Assembly: GCA_031425275.1 (NCBI GenBank)
Contig: JANPJA010000148.1
Location: 1-24,663 of the forward strand
DNA: 24,663 nucleotides
Direction of reading: 5' to 3'
Source: JAIVGV01 sp031425275
GTDB taxonomy: Bacteria; Acidobacteriota; Blastocatellia; Pyrinomonadales; Pyrinomonadaceae
This document shows positions 1 to 7,106 of this stretch, in pieces; the first letter of the stretch is position 1; each line of letters opens with the position of its first letter. The notes under the pieces are model-generated. The model had not been told where the DNA came from and ran no database searches. It was given only the letters and a program-made list of their open reading frames with translations. Made by a program: the position numbers and the translations under genes.

Positions 1-179
1 CCGTCGGCTTCGACGTGCTGCGGCTGCCGCGCTCCTACGACACCGGCCTCGTCGCCACCTTCCGCGACCGCGCCGGCCTCGAAGCCTACACCATCCACCC
101 GGAGCACATGCTCGTCGCCACCCTCGGCGGCTCCATCTCCGAGCACATCGCGTCGGTGGACTTCGAGAGCGAAGGGTGA
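1..179 (+). CDS. Dabb (stress-responsive A/B barrel) family protein, C-terminal fragment
   Basis: The window opens inside a gene. The frame from position 3 to the TGA at 177-179 gives 58 residues with the typical end of a Dabb dimeric alpha/beta-barrel protein: a 'SYDTGLVATFRD' strand, then 'LEAYTIHPEHM', then 'SVDFES'. The H-P-x-H motif after the helix is the most recognisable part. Dabb proteins are small (about 100 aa) ferredoxin-like dimers, often of unknown substrate, so roughly half of the gene should be present here. The N-terminus and promoter lie outside the window. It is followed by a repeat-bearing spacer before the next plus-strand gene. The family call is fairly secure; no specific function can be given. 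Confidence 0.75.
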   Translation, partial: VGFDVLRLPRSYDTGLVATFRDRAGLEAYTIHPEHMLVATLGGSISEHIASVDFESEG

Positions 180-189
180 GGCGGGGCGG

Positions 190-302
190 TCAGTGGTCAG
201 TGGTCAATCGTCCGTTGTTTCGTGCCGAAAAGCCTTGAGCCATTTATTTCAATGCGCCGTTTGTGAAGCTCGAACAACTGACAACTGACAACTGACAACT
301 GA
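190..302. repeat. Inverted pair of heptamer tandem arrays (TCAGTGG / CAACTGA family)
   Basis: The left array is two TCAGTGG units plus a decayed unit (190-210). The right array is four perfect CAACTGA units (275-281, 282-288, 289-295, 296-302). The reverse complement of the right unit is TCAGTTG, one base from the left unit, so the two arrays face each other as an imperfect inverted repeat around about 64 bp of spacer. It lies wholly between the Dabb gene and the PHP gene. The right array ends 14 bp before the PHP start codon. Confidence 0.85.
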
Positions 303-316
303 TCCTTATCGAAGCG

Positions 317-1570
317 ATGAGACGTTTACTGAAATTGCTCGCCGCGCTGCTCGTCGTCTTCGCCGTCTCGCAGACGCCCTTCGCCTACCGCCGCTACCAG
401 TTCTCGCAACTCGACGGGACGATCCGCCGCCTCAACGCCGGGCGGGCCGCGACGGACGGCGCGGGCTTCGCGGACTACCCCGGCGTCCTCCACGTCCACA
501 CGTCGCTCGGCGGCCACAGCCCCGGCACGCCCGCCGACGTGATCGCGGGCGCGCGCGCGAACGGCCTCGCCTTCGTCGTGATGAGCGAGCACCCGTCCGC
601 GCAGTTCGACACCCGCGCCCTCACGCTCGACGGCGTGCGCGAGGGCGTCCTCTTCGTGTCGGGCAGCGAGACGAGCGAAGACTCGCGCGACCGCCTGCTC
701 ACCTTCGGCGGCGCACCCGCGACAGCCGGCACGCCCGCCTTGCCCGACACGTCGGCGACAACCGATTCGCCGGCATCAAACACACAGTCGCTCATCGACC
801 GCGCCAAGTCGTCGGGCCAACTCGTTTTCGTCGCGCACCCCGAAACTTTCGCGAGCTGGCAGACGGCCAACAACTTCGACGGCATGGAAATTTACAATTT
901 GCACGCCGACGCGAAGAACGCCCGCCCGCTGTCGCTCTTCTTCGACGGCCTCTGGTCGTACCGCGCCTACCCGCAACTGTTGTGGACGCGCTTCCACCAA
1001 GCCCCGGCCGAGAATCTGCGACGGTGGGACGAATTGACCACACAAGGCCGCCGCGTCGTCGCCGTCGCGGGCAACGACGCGCACGCCAACGTCGGCCTCA
1101 GTTTGCAGGAGCTATCCGGCCGGCCAGTTTTTCAAATCAAGCTCGACCCGTACGAGCGCAGCTTTCAAGTCGTCCGCACGCACGCCCTCATCCCCGCCGG
1201 CCGGCCGCTCAACCGCGAGACGCTGCTCGACGCGCTCGCGCGCGGCCACGCTTACGTCTCCTTCGACTTGCTGTGCGACGCGACGGGATTCCGCCTGTCG
1301 GCCGCAAACAACTCGGAGCAGAAGATCATGGGCGACGAGATCGCGCTCGGGGCGGAAGGCGGCGAAGTTCGACTGCGCGCGGCGACCCCGGTTGCGAGTC
1401 GCATCGTGCTCGTGCGCGACGGGCGTAGTGTGGATGAGAAGGAAGGAACTGCCGCCGAGTGGGCGGTCAGGGAGCGCGGCGTCTATCGCGTCGAGTGTTT
1501 CCTGTCGCAGCTTCCCGACCCGCTCAGCCGGAAGCCGTGGATCATCTCGAACCCGATTTACGTCAGATAG
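317..1570 (+). CDS. Membrane-anchored PHP-domain metal-dependent phosphoesterase
   Basis: A 417-aa protein. Residues 1-20 (MRRLLKLLAALLVVFAVSQT) form a signal peptide or signal anchor, so the catalytic part should face the periplasm. From about residue 54 it shows the metal-ligand pattern of PHP phosphoesterases: H59-x-H61 in 'LHVHTS' with H67 close by, E91-H92 in 'MSEHPS', E118 in 'GSETS', H174 in 'VAHPE', and the terminal D254-x-H256 in 'GNDAHAN'. PHP domains hydrolyse phosphoester bonds with two or three metal ions. The C-terminal 130 residues look like a beta-rich accessory region. The substrate is unknown. The ATG at 317 follows a heptamer repeat array and has only a weak ribosome binding site. 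The gene stands alone, facing the minus-strand block. Confidence 0.8.
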   Translation: MRRLLKLLAALLVVFAVSQTPFAYRRYQFSQLDGTIRRLNAGRAATDGAGFADYPGVLHVHTSLGGHSPGTPADVIAGARANGLAFVVMSEHPSAQFDTRALTLDGVREGVLFVSGSETSEDSRDRLLTFGGAPATAGTPALPDTSATTDSPASNTQSLIDRAKSSGQLVFVAHPETFASWQTANNFDGMEIYNLHADAKNARPLSLFFDGLWSYRAYPQLLWTRFHQAPAENLRRWDELTTQGRRVVAVAGNDAHANVGLSLQELSGRPVFQIKLDPYERSFQVVRTHALIPAGRPLNRETLLDALARGHAYVSFDLLCDATGFRLSAANNSEQKIMGDEIALGAEGGEVRLRAATPVASRIVLVRDGRSVDEKEGTAAEWAVRERGVYRVECFLSQLPDPLSRKPWIISNPIYVR

Positions 1571-1923
1571 CTTGCGCGTTTCGCGGCGAAAGTAACTGCT
1601 GGGGTTAGGCGGGTAAAAAAAAGACCCCGGACACGAAATCGCCCCGCACGCTAAAGCCTGCGGGGCTACCTTCGCGAACCGGAAAGCTCCGATTCAGTTT
1701 GTCGGAAGGGCGCTTCGAAGACGCCTGACTTCTGTAGAGAGCCCGTTGTTGGCTCTGCCCACGCTTACTTCCCGAGTGTTAGGGAAGGGCGTGTACAGCT
1801 TCCATTTAGCTTGTACCAAGTGACGTGAGTTTATGACCAGACCCTCATCCTGTCAAGCTTCACTTTGACCGTCCCCGGCGCGTACAACCTGCGCCGCCTT
1901 GTTCGCCGCGCAAACTAAGCCTT
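1571..1923. other. Intergenic region with several small palindromes
   Basis: No credible gene. It lies between the convergent PHP (+) and uvsE (-) genes. Visible structures: a short hairpin with arms 1579-1583 and 1587-1591 just after the PHP stop; an A-tract at 1615-1622; a REP-like palindrome with arms 1641-1648 and 1659-1666; a 6-bp inverted repeat at 1738-1743/1751-1756; and another at 1768-1773/1782-1787. None is followed by a clean T-run on the expected strand, so I do not call a specific terminator. The palindromes could stop transcription from both sides or be decayed repeats. Confidence 0.5.
1641..1666. repeat. REP-like short palindrome
   Basis: The arms GCCCCGCA (1641-1648) and TGCGGGGC (1659-1666) are perfect complements around a 10-nt loop. 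This GC-rich stem between convergent genes has the look of a dispersed REP-type palindrome. I see no second copy in this window. Confidence 0.5.
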
Positions 1924-2868
1924 TTAAGCCGACGCCCCGCGCGGCCGTCCCCCGTCCCGGCCCGCGTTTAACCACTCGTCCCGCAGCTTCTCGATCGCCA
2001 GCTCCTTGTGCTTGGCCTCGACCTCGATCCATGGGGCGCGGCGGTAAGCCTCCGGCATCTCCGTGATCAGGTCGCTGTGGCGGCGGTCGTTGAAGGCTGT
2101 GCGGCCGTTCGAGATGTGCGTGAGTTGCCACGCCGGGTCGGGCCACGTCTCGCGCGCGGCGTCGAGGAAGTGGGCGACGCTCGGGTCGTCGTAAGTCGAA
2201 AGCTTCTCGCGGCAGACGTGGTGGTGCGCGTCGAAGACCATCGGCACGCCGGCCGCGCGGCAGACTTCGAGTATCTCGGCCGCGCCGTAAGCGTACTCGT
2301 CATTTTCCAGCACGAGCCGGGCGCGAATTTCTTCGGGCAGGTCGCGGATGACCCCGGCGAGACGCTCCCCGCGGCCCGACTTCCCGCCGTGAATCTCGAT
2401 GGCGGCCCACGCCGAGCGCGGCTGCGCGAGCAAGTCCATGACGCGCGCGTGCGTGCGTAAGATTTTGACGCTGTTGACGACGACTTCCGGCGAGTCGGAG
2501 CTTAGGACGACGAACTGGTCGGGGTGGAGGATGAGGCGCAATCCTTGCGCCGTCGCGCGCTCGCCCGTCCGCCGCGCCTCCGCGCGAAACTCTTCGAGCA
2601 AGTCTTCGCCCGCCGGGTCATCCGCGAACGGGAAGAGGCCGGAGGTCATGCGGTAGAGATTAAGCTCGCGGGCGCGGCAGAAATCGACGGCGCGGTTGAG
2701 TCGTTCGAGGTTGGCCGCGTAGAGTTCGCGCAGGATGCGGGCCTGCTCGTCCGCGCCGAAGGTGAGCAGACGCTTGCGCGTCACCGTGCGGTAACGCACC
2801 TCCTCCGATTGCGTGATGCAGACGAGGCCGAGCTTCGGGCCGCCCGCGTCGTGAGTCTTCGAGTTCAA
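1924..2868 (-). CDS. uvsE: UV damage endonuclease (UvsE/UVDE)
   Basis: UVDE nicks DNA immediately 5' of UV photoproducts and some abasic sites, starting a repair path independent of UvrABC. The protein is a TIM barrel with a metal cluster. Family marks, numbered from the TTG start: 'KLGLVCITQSEE' near the N-terminus, H115 in 'LHPDQF', H160 in 'EIHGG', E188 in 'LENDE', D213 and H216 in 'FDAHHHVC', H251 in 'THISNG', and E282/E284 in 'IEVEAK'. These match the metal ligands known from Thermus UVDE. Length is 314 aa, normal for the family. The open frame continues upstream to 3018, but those 50 extra residues are unlike UVDE. A TTG at 2868 preceded by GGAGG seven bases away is the better start. 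It lies downstream of ctaA on the same strand. Confidence 0.93.
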   Translation of the reverse strand: MNSKTHDAGGPKLGLVCITQSEEVRYRTVTRKRLLTFGADEQARILRELYAANLERLNRAVDFCRARELNLYRMTSGLFPFADDPAGEDLLEEFRAEARRTGERATAQGLRLILHPDQFVVLSSDSPEVVVNSVKILRTHARVMDLLAQPRSAWAAIEIHGGKSGRGERLAGVIRDLPEEIRARLVLENDEYAYGAAEILEVCRAAGVPMVFDAHHHVCREKLSTYDDPSVAHFLDAARETWPDPAWQLTHISNGRTAFNDRRHSDLITEMPEAYRRAPWIEVEAKHKELAIEKLRDEWLNAGRDGGRPRGASA

Positions 2869-2874
2869 GTGCTT

Positions 2875-2882
2875 CCCTCCCC
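2875..2882 (-). promoter_or_regulatory. Ribosome binding site supporting the TTG start of uvsE
   Basis: Read on the minus strand this is GGGGAGGG. Its GGAGG core ends seven bases before the TTG at 2868-2866. It is one of the strongest Shine-Dalgarno sequences in the window. It falls inside the longer open frame, so it argues that translation begins at TTG and not at the upstream ATG (3018). Confidence 0.75.
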
Positions 2883-3046
2883 GCGCGGATCGCCAAACGG
2901 GCCGCGACGCGAATGAGGTTAGCAAATTGTCGTTGGCGGATGTGTGTGGAGACTGACCTTTTTGTCTCGCCATTCGCCCGACGTTACCGGGCGGGCTGAG
3001 TCCGCGCGGCTTCGCCAAAGACCCCTCCGTAACGAACGGCGGCGGG

Positions 3047-4012
3047 TCAGACTTCGACGACGGGCCGGAGTGAGCGTTGCCCGACCGTTTCGCTCCCGGT
3101 AGATTCGTCCGCGAGCGCGGCCGAGGCCGTGAGCACGAGCGCGATCCAGAAGAGGTCGGCCAGAAACAGGTGGACGAGTTGGAGCCAGACGGGCGCGTGC
3201 AACAGCACGTTGACGATGCCGACCGCGATTTGCGCGACGAAGAGCGCGGTCTGGATGCCGCCGAATTTTTTCACCCAGCGGCCCGGCCGCAGGAAGTTCC
3301 CCGTGTAGGACGAGAGCATCACGGCGTAGCACCCGACGACGACCGCGATGACCGGGTGGAGCGCGCGCAGACGTTCGAGGAAGTGCGCCGTCTGCGAAAA
3401 ACTCTGCCGCAGTCCCTCGCCGTGCGTGCCCACGGGGAACAGCGTGTCGCCGAGCGCGGTGACCGCTCCGCTCACCGCCAGCAACATCGCGCCCGCGAGT
3501 CCCGCCCCGAAGAGCAGCCCGACGTTCCCCTGCCCGCGCAACCTCACGCCCGCCCCCCCCGTTGCCCACCACGCCGTCAGCGTGGCGGCCGCGAGCAGCA
3601 GGAAGGTGTTGACGAGGTGGCCCGACATCACCACCGCGCGCGCGACCGAGTCGTTGCGCACCACCAGCCCGTACTTGACGAGCGCCGCGCCAATCAACGC
3701 TTCGACGAGGATGAACCCGAGCGTCATCGCCGCGCCGCGCCGCACGCGGTGGCACTTGGGGAACAGGCGAAACGCGCGCACGACGAGCCACACGACGAGC
3801 AGCAGGGCCGCCCCGCTCGTCAGCCGGTGCGTGAACTCGACGAAGGTTTTAAAGACGCCCGCCGCCGGCAGTACTTCGCCGTTGCACAGCGGCCAGTGGT
3901 CGCCGCACCCGTCGCCCGAAAAAGACGCGCGCACGTAAGCCCCCCACACGATGACGAGCAGATTGACGGCGACGACCGCCCACGCGAGTTTGGCGAAACG
4001 GGTCAACTTCAT
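3047..4012 (-). CDS. ctaA: Heme A synthase (CtaA/COX15 family)
   Basis: This membrane enzyme oxidises the C8 methyl of heme O to the formyl group of heme A, the cofactor of aa3-type cytochrome oxidases. The 321-aa protein has eight hydrophobic segments in two four-helix halves. Diagnostic features: the first-loop cysteine pair C36 and C43 in 'GDGCGDHWPLCNG'; E59 and heme ligand H62 in 'FVEFTHRLTSG'; H132 in 'MSGHLVNT'; H219 in 'RALHPVIA'; and H281 in 'LQLVHLFLADLFW'. These correspond to the histidines and redox cysteines of Bacillus CtaA. The ATG at 4012 places the first helix directly after a short positive N-terminus. No oxidase subunit gene is adjacent. It implies an aerobic respiratory chain using heme A. 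Confidence 0.93.
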   Translation of the reverse strand: MKLTRFAKLAWAVVAVNLLVIVWGAYVRASFSGDGCGDHWPLCNGEVLPAAGVFKTFVEFTHRLTSGAALLLVVWLVVRAFRLFPKCHRVRRGAAMTLGFILVEALIGAALVKYGLVVRNDSVARAVVMSGHLVNTFLLLAAATLTAWWATGGAGVRLRGQGNVGLLFGAGLAGAMLLAVSGAVTALGDTLFPVGTHGEGLRQSFSQTAHFLERLRALHPVIAVVVGCYAVMLSSYTGNFLRPGRWVKKFGGIQTALFVAQIAVGIVNVLLHAPVWLQLVHLFLADLFWIALVLTASAALADESTGSETVGQRSLRPVVEV

Positions 4013-4058
4013 GCCGTAAATTTAACAGGATCGGCGGCGCGGGTTAAGCGGCGCGTTA

Positions 4059-4487
4059 CTACGACGACGCCTCGCGCCCCGCGCGGTACGCGGCGGCGAG
4101 GATGAGCGCGAAGGGCACGAGCCAGACGAGATCGTTCGTCACGTTGATCCAGCCGAAGCCTCGCGGGTAGTTGCTCGCGCCTCGCAGCGTCAACAGGAAG
4201 CCGACCGGGCCGAACAGTTTGCCGAGGAAGCCGACGAGGATGACGGGCCAGTGGCGGAATGGGTCGCGCGCCGCGATCAGGTAGCCGACACCATAAACGC
4301 CGACGATCATCCCGACGCACTGCCAGATTTCCGGGTAGTTCGGCGGCGCGGCCCCGGCCCACTCGAAGAACAGCGACGGGAGGAGGACGACGACCGCGCC
4401 CCACGCGAGGTTATAAACGCCCGCCGCCGTGAGCGCCCAACTCATCCAGCGCGGGTGTGCGCCCCGTGCGCCCGAACGCCGGCTCAC
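4059..4487 (-). CDS. Small four-helix membrane protein of unknown function
   Basis: A 142-aa hydrophobic protein with about four membrane helices and a conserved-looking core ('AGVYNLAWGA', 'PPNYPEIWQCVGMIVGVYG', 'GFLGKLFGPVGFLL', 'TNDLVWLVPFALIL'). I recognise the pattern as a widespread uncharacterised membrane family, sometimes mislabelled as alkyl hydroperoxide reductase; I see no peroxidatic motif. The GTG at 4487 overlaps the stop of the upstream epimerase gene in a GTGA arrangement, which suggests translational coupling. An ATG 14 codons later (4445) is an alternative start just before the first helix. Function unknown. Confidence 0.75.
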   Translation of the reverse strand: MSRRSGARGAHPRWMSWALTAAGVYNLAWGAVVVLLPSLFFEWAGAAPPNYPEIWQCVGMIVGVYGVGYLIAARDPFRHWPVILVGFLGKLFGPVGFLLTLRGASNYPRGFGWINVTNDLVWLVPFALILAAAYRAGREASS

Positions 4488-5398
4488 TTGCCGAGCAGGT
4501 GGCGTAGCGCGCCTTCGAGCGTCGGGTGCTTAAACTCGAAATTGGCGGCTTGAAGTTTCGCCGGTTCGGCGCGCGCGCTCGCGAGGAGCAATTCGTCGGC
4601 CATCTCGCCGAAGGCGAGGCGCGCGGCGAAGGCCGGGACGGGGAAGATCGTCGGCCGCGAGATCACGCGCCCGATGATCGAGGTGAACTCGCTGTTGCGC
4701 AACGGCTGCGGCGAGACCGTGTTGACCGGCCCCGTCAGCGACTCGTTTTCGAGCGCGTGGAGGATCACGCCGACGGCGTCGTCAATCGTGATCCAACTGT
4801 AATACTGCGCGCCGCTGCCGATCTTGCCGCCGACGCCGAGCTTGAAGGGCGTCAGCATCTTCGAGAGCGCGCCGCCCTCGCCGCTCAGCACAATGCCGAA
4901 GCGCAAGGAGACGGTACGAATCCCCGCCGCGCCCGCCGGCCCGGTCGCCGACTCCCACTCGCGGCAAACTTCGGCGACGAAGTTCTTACCCGACGCACTC
5001 TCTTCCGTCAGCACTTCGTCGCCGCGGTCGCCGTAATAGCCGGTGGCCGAGGCGGAGACGAGAGCGCGCGGGCGCGGGGTCAGACGCGCGAGCGTTTCGG
5101 CGAGCAGCCGCGTCCCCTGCCGCCGGCTCTCGATGATCCGCCGCTTCTTCTCGTCCGTCCAACGGCCCTCGGAGATGTTCTCGCCCGCGAGGTGGACGGC
5201 CGCGTCGCATCCCGCGAGCGCGGCCGTATCGATCTCGCCTCGTTCGGGATGCCACTTGGCCGCGCTCACCTTGCCGACGGCATCTTGGGAAACCGCGTCC
5301 GCGCGCACGAGCCGCACGACCTCATGCCCCCGCGCGACGAGCGCGGGGACGAGCGCGGTGCCGACCAGTCCGGTCGATCCGGTCACGACGATCTTCAT
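4484..5398 (-). CDS. TIGR01777 (YfcH/SDR39U1-like) NAD(P)-dependent epimerase family protein
   Basis: A 304-aa atypical short-chain dehydrogenase. The Rossmann nucleotide-binding motif is GSTGLVG at residues 7-13. 'AVHLAGENI' (67-75) followed by 'RW' is the TIGR01777 signature. 'SASATGYYGD' (115-124) carries the active-site-like tyrosine region. The C-terminal part ('PVPAFAARLAFGEMADELLLAS', ending 'HPTLEGALRHLLGK') is the DUF1731 tail typical of the group. Family members resemble sugar-nucleotide epimerases, and their substrate is not established. The ATG at 5398 is preceded by GGAGGG nine bases upstream, a clear start. The downstream membrane protein overlaps its stop codon, so the two are probably one transcript. 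Confidence 0.9.
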   Translation of the reverse strand: MKIVVTGSTGLVGTALVPALVARGHEVVRLVRADAVSQDAVGKVSAAKWHPERGEIDTAALAGCDAAVHLAGENISEGRWTDEKKRRIIESRRQGTRLLAETLARLTPRPRALVSASATGYYGDRGDEVLTEESASGKNFVAEVCREWESATGPAGAAGIRTVSLRFGIVLSGEGGALSKMLTPFKLGVGGKIGSGAQYYSWITIDDAVGVILHALENESLTGPVNTVSPQPLRNSEFTSIIGRVISRPTIFPVPAFAARLAFGEMADELLLASARAEPAKLQAANFEFKHPTLEGALRHLLGK

Positions 5399-5449
5399 TA
5401 AACTATTCCCTCCGAGTCGGCACTATAAGCGTGCGGCATGTCGCCGAAT

Positions 5450-6028
5450 TCACGAACCGTTCACATTCGGTTTGCCCCCGCCGGCCGACGACTTTACCAG
5501 CTTTCGCCACACCCACACAGCGGCGACCAGCGCGAGCGAAGGCAGCCACACCCAAACGAACTCGCTCGCCAGCACGCGCCAGCCGCGTTCGCCGAAAAAG
5601 TCCGCGCCGATGGGCGACACCTTGATCGGAGTCCACGGCAGGAAGTAACGCCCCGCGTCGAACGGCGCGAAGAACGCGACGCCGAGGCCGCCGTCCGTCA
5701 GCGCGTCGAGCCAGCCGTGCGACGCCGTCACGGCCGCGAAGTAGAGCGCGAGCGTGACGCGCCCGCGCCCCGTCGTCTCTCGCGCGTCGCGGAAAAAGAC
5801 GAGCGCGACCGTGACGCCCACGGCCGCCGCGAACGCGAGCGAGTGCGTCAGCCCGCGGTGGCCGAGCATGTCGCCGTAACGGACGCCGAACACGAGGCCG
5901 AGCACGTCCGCGTCGGGCAACACGGCGCACGCCGCCGACAGCAGCCAGAACCGCGCGGGCATCTCGCGCGACGTACAAATCTTTCCGAGCGCGGCGGCGG
6001 CGAAGGCGTGTGTGAAGATGGTCGGCAC
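5450..6028 (-). CDS. YdjM/DUF457-like membrane-bound metal-dependent hydrolase
   Basis: A 192-aa membrane protein with the His/Asp pattern of the DUF457 (YdjM) family: H7 in 'IFTHAFAAAALG', D39-x-D41 in 'VLPDADVLG', H57 and H62 in 'GHRGLTHSL', and H104/D108 in 'SHGWLDALTDGG'. Several hydrophobic stretches lie between these motifs, so the presumed metal site is at the membrane. The family is predicted to hydrolyse an unknown substrate; E. coli YdjM is in the LexA regulon. I see no obvious LexA box here. The start is a GTG at 6028 with no good Shine-Dalgarno, chosen because the family begins 'PTIFTHA'. The C-terminus is complete. Confidence 0.8.
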   Translation of the reverse strand: MPTIFTHAFAAAALGKICTSREMPARFWLLSAACAVLPDADVLGLVFGVRYGDMLGHRGLTHSLAFAAAVGVTVALVFFRDARETTGRGRVTLALYFAAVTASHGWLDALTDGGLGVAFFAPFDAGRYFLPWTPIKVSPIGADFFGERGWRVLASEFVWVWLPSLALVAAVWVWRKLVKSSAGGGKPNVNGS

Positions 6029-6063
6029 TATTTAGTCGGCCCCCGCGCCGCGCGCCGCGCGGC

Positions 6064-7080
6064 TCAGCAAGCGCCCCCGTGGGTCAACAACAGTCGGCGA
6101 AGTTTCGTGCCCTTCAGTTCGTAGATGACGTAGCTCTCGTCTTCGTAGCCGTGCTCCTCGACGACGAAGAACTCGCGCGCGCCGATTCTCAACGAGCCGA
6201 GCGGGGACATCCCGCCCACTCCCTTCCGTTCGCAGTCCGACAGCGCGAAATTCTGTTCGATGATGAGCGGCTTGCCCTCGCCGGTTTGCAAAAGCCACCC
6301 GCCGAAGAAAGAGACGCTCTCGCAGGGCGAGTCGTGCGCGGACGGCGGCTTCACGTATTTTCGCTCCGCCTCAAAAGAGCAGAGGCGACGCCCGCCGGCA
6401 AGGTCGAAGCATAAGATGTTGGCGACCGCGGGCGCGGTCTTCGCGCGCTCTTCGCGCGTGGGGAGGAACACGAAGCGCGCGTGCTCGGCGGGTAACGCCG
6501 CCTCCGCCTTCGCCTCGGCCGGCTCGAATTCCCGGCTGATGTGTGCGGCGAGCGCAGCCCACTCGTCACCGGCCCCGTCGAGTTTCTGCGGGGCTCCAAC
6601 CTCCCGCTCCGCGTCGAGCGCGACGCCGACGCTCCCGTGAACATCTTTCTCGCTCTCGGCGCGCGAGTAGTCCGTCGCCAGTCCCCAATTCGTCTGGCAG
6701 TGATTGTCAATTTTGACGGCGGCGGAGGCGTGCAAGACAGAACCGCCCCCGCCGGACGTTTGCGAGCGGTAGTGCCAGACCGGGGCGTGCACACCGCCCG
6801 GCGCGAACCAGTCTTCCGGCGCATCCGGCAGCGAGCGTGATTCCTCCGCAGGCTCGTCCGGCCCCTTCGGCCACGGGTTCGACCAGACACCATCTTTGAA
6901 TTGGGCGAACGGGATGAGCACGCCGTCGGGCCTGATGACCGCGACGGTGATCGGCTTCAACTTCCGCGCGCCCCGTGTCTGTCCCGGCGCGCCTGCGCGA
7001 CCCGCGCCGGGGGAGGCGGACGACACCAGCAAGCCGAGCAGTAGCAGGAGTGCGATCTTTTTCAACACTAGTTTGTTCAT
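6064..7080 (-). CDS. Secreted protein of unknown function, downstream of sensor kinase
   Basis: A 338-aa protein not recognised as a known family. Residues 1-26 (MNKLVLKKIALLLLLGLLVSS...) are a clear signal peptide. The mature part is mixed alpha/beta, with 'KPITVAVIRPDGVLIPFAQF' at its start and 'EFFVVEEHGYEDESYVIYEL' near its end. It has six cysteines, one at the last position, which could pair as disulfides in the periplasm. The frame is open upstream to 7524, but that part is a shadow of the kinase gene. The ATG at 7080 has AAGGGA seven bases before it. It begins 27 bp after the kinase stop, so it is probably in the same operon and may be an output or accessory of that system. Confidence 0.7.
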   Translation of the reverse strand: MNKLVLKKIALLLLLGLLVSSASPGAGRAGAPGQTRGARKLKPITVAVIRPDGVLIPFAQFKDGVWSNPWPKGPDEPAEESRSLPDAPEDWFAPGGVHAPVWHYRSQTSGGGGSVLHASAAVKIDNHCQTNWGLATDYSRAESEKDVHGSVGVALDAEREVGAPQKLDGAGDEWAALAAHISREFEPAEAKAEAALPAEHARFVFLPTREERAKTAPAVANILCFDLAGGRRLCSFEAERKYVKPPSAHDSPCESVSFFGGWLLQTGEGKPLIIEQNFALSDCERKGVGGMSPLGSLRIGAREFFVVEEHGYEDESYVIYELKGTKLRRLLLTHGGAC

Positions 7081-7106
7081 CACTAATTCCCTTTCATCCC
7101 GGCGCG

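Noticed and set aside
3077..4105. A 342-codon plus-strand frame opposite ctaA
   Set aside because: Charged Arg/Glu/Asp/His-rich translation typical of the complement of a membrane-protein gene; ctaA has all heme-ligand residues.
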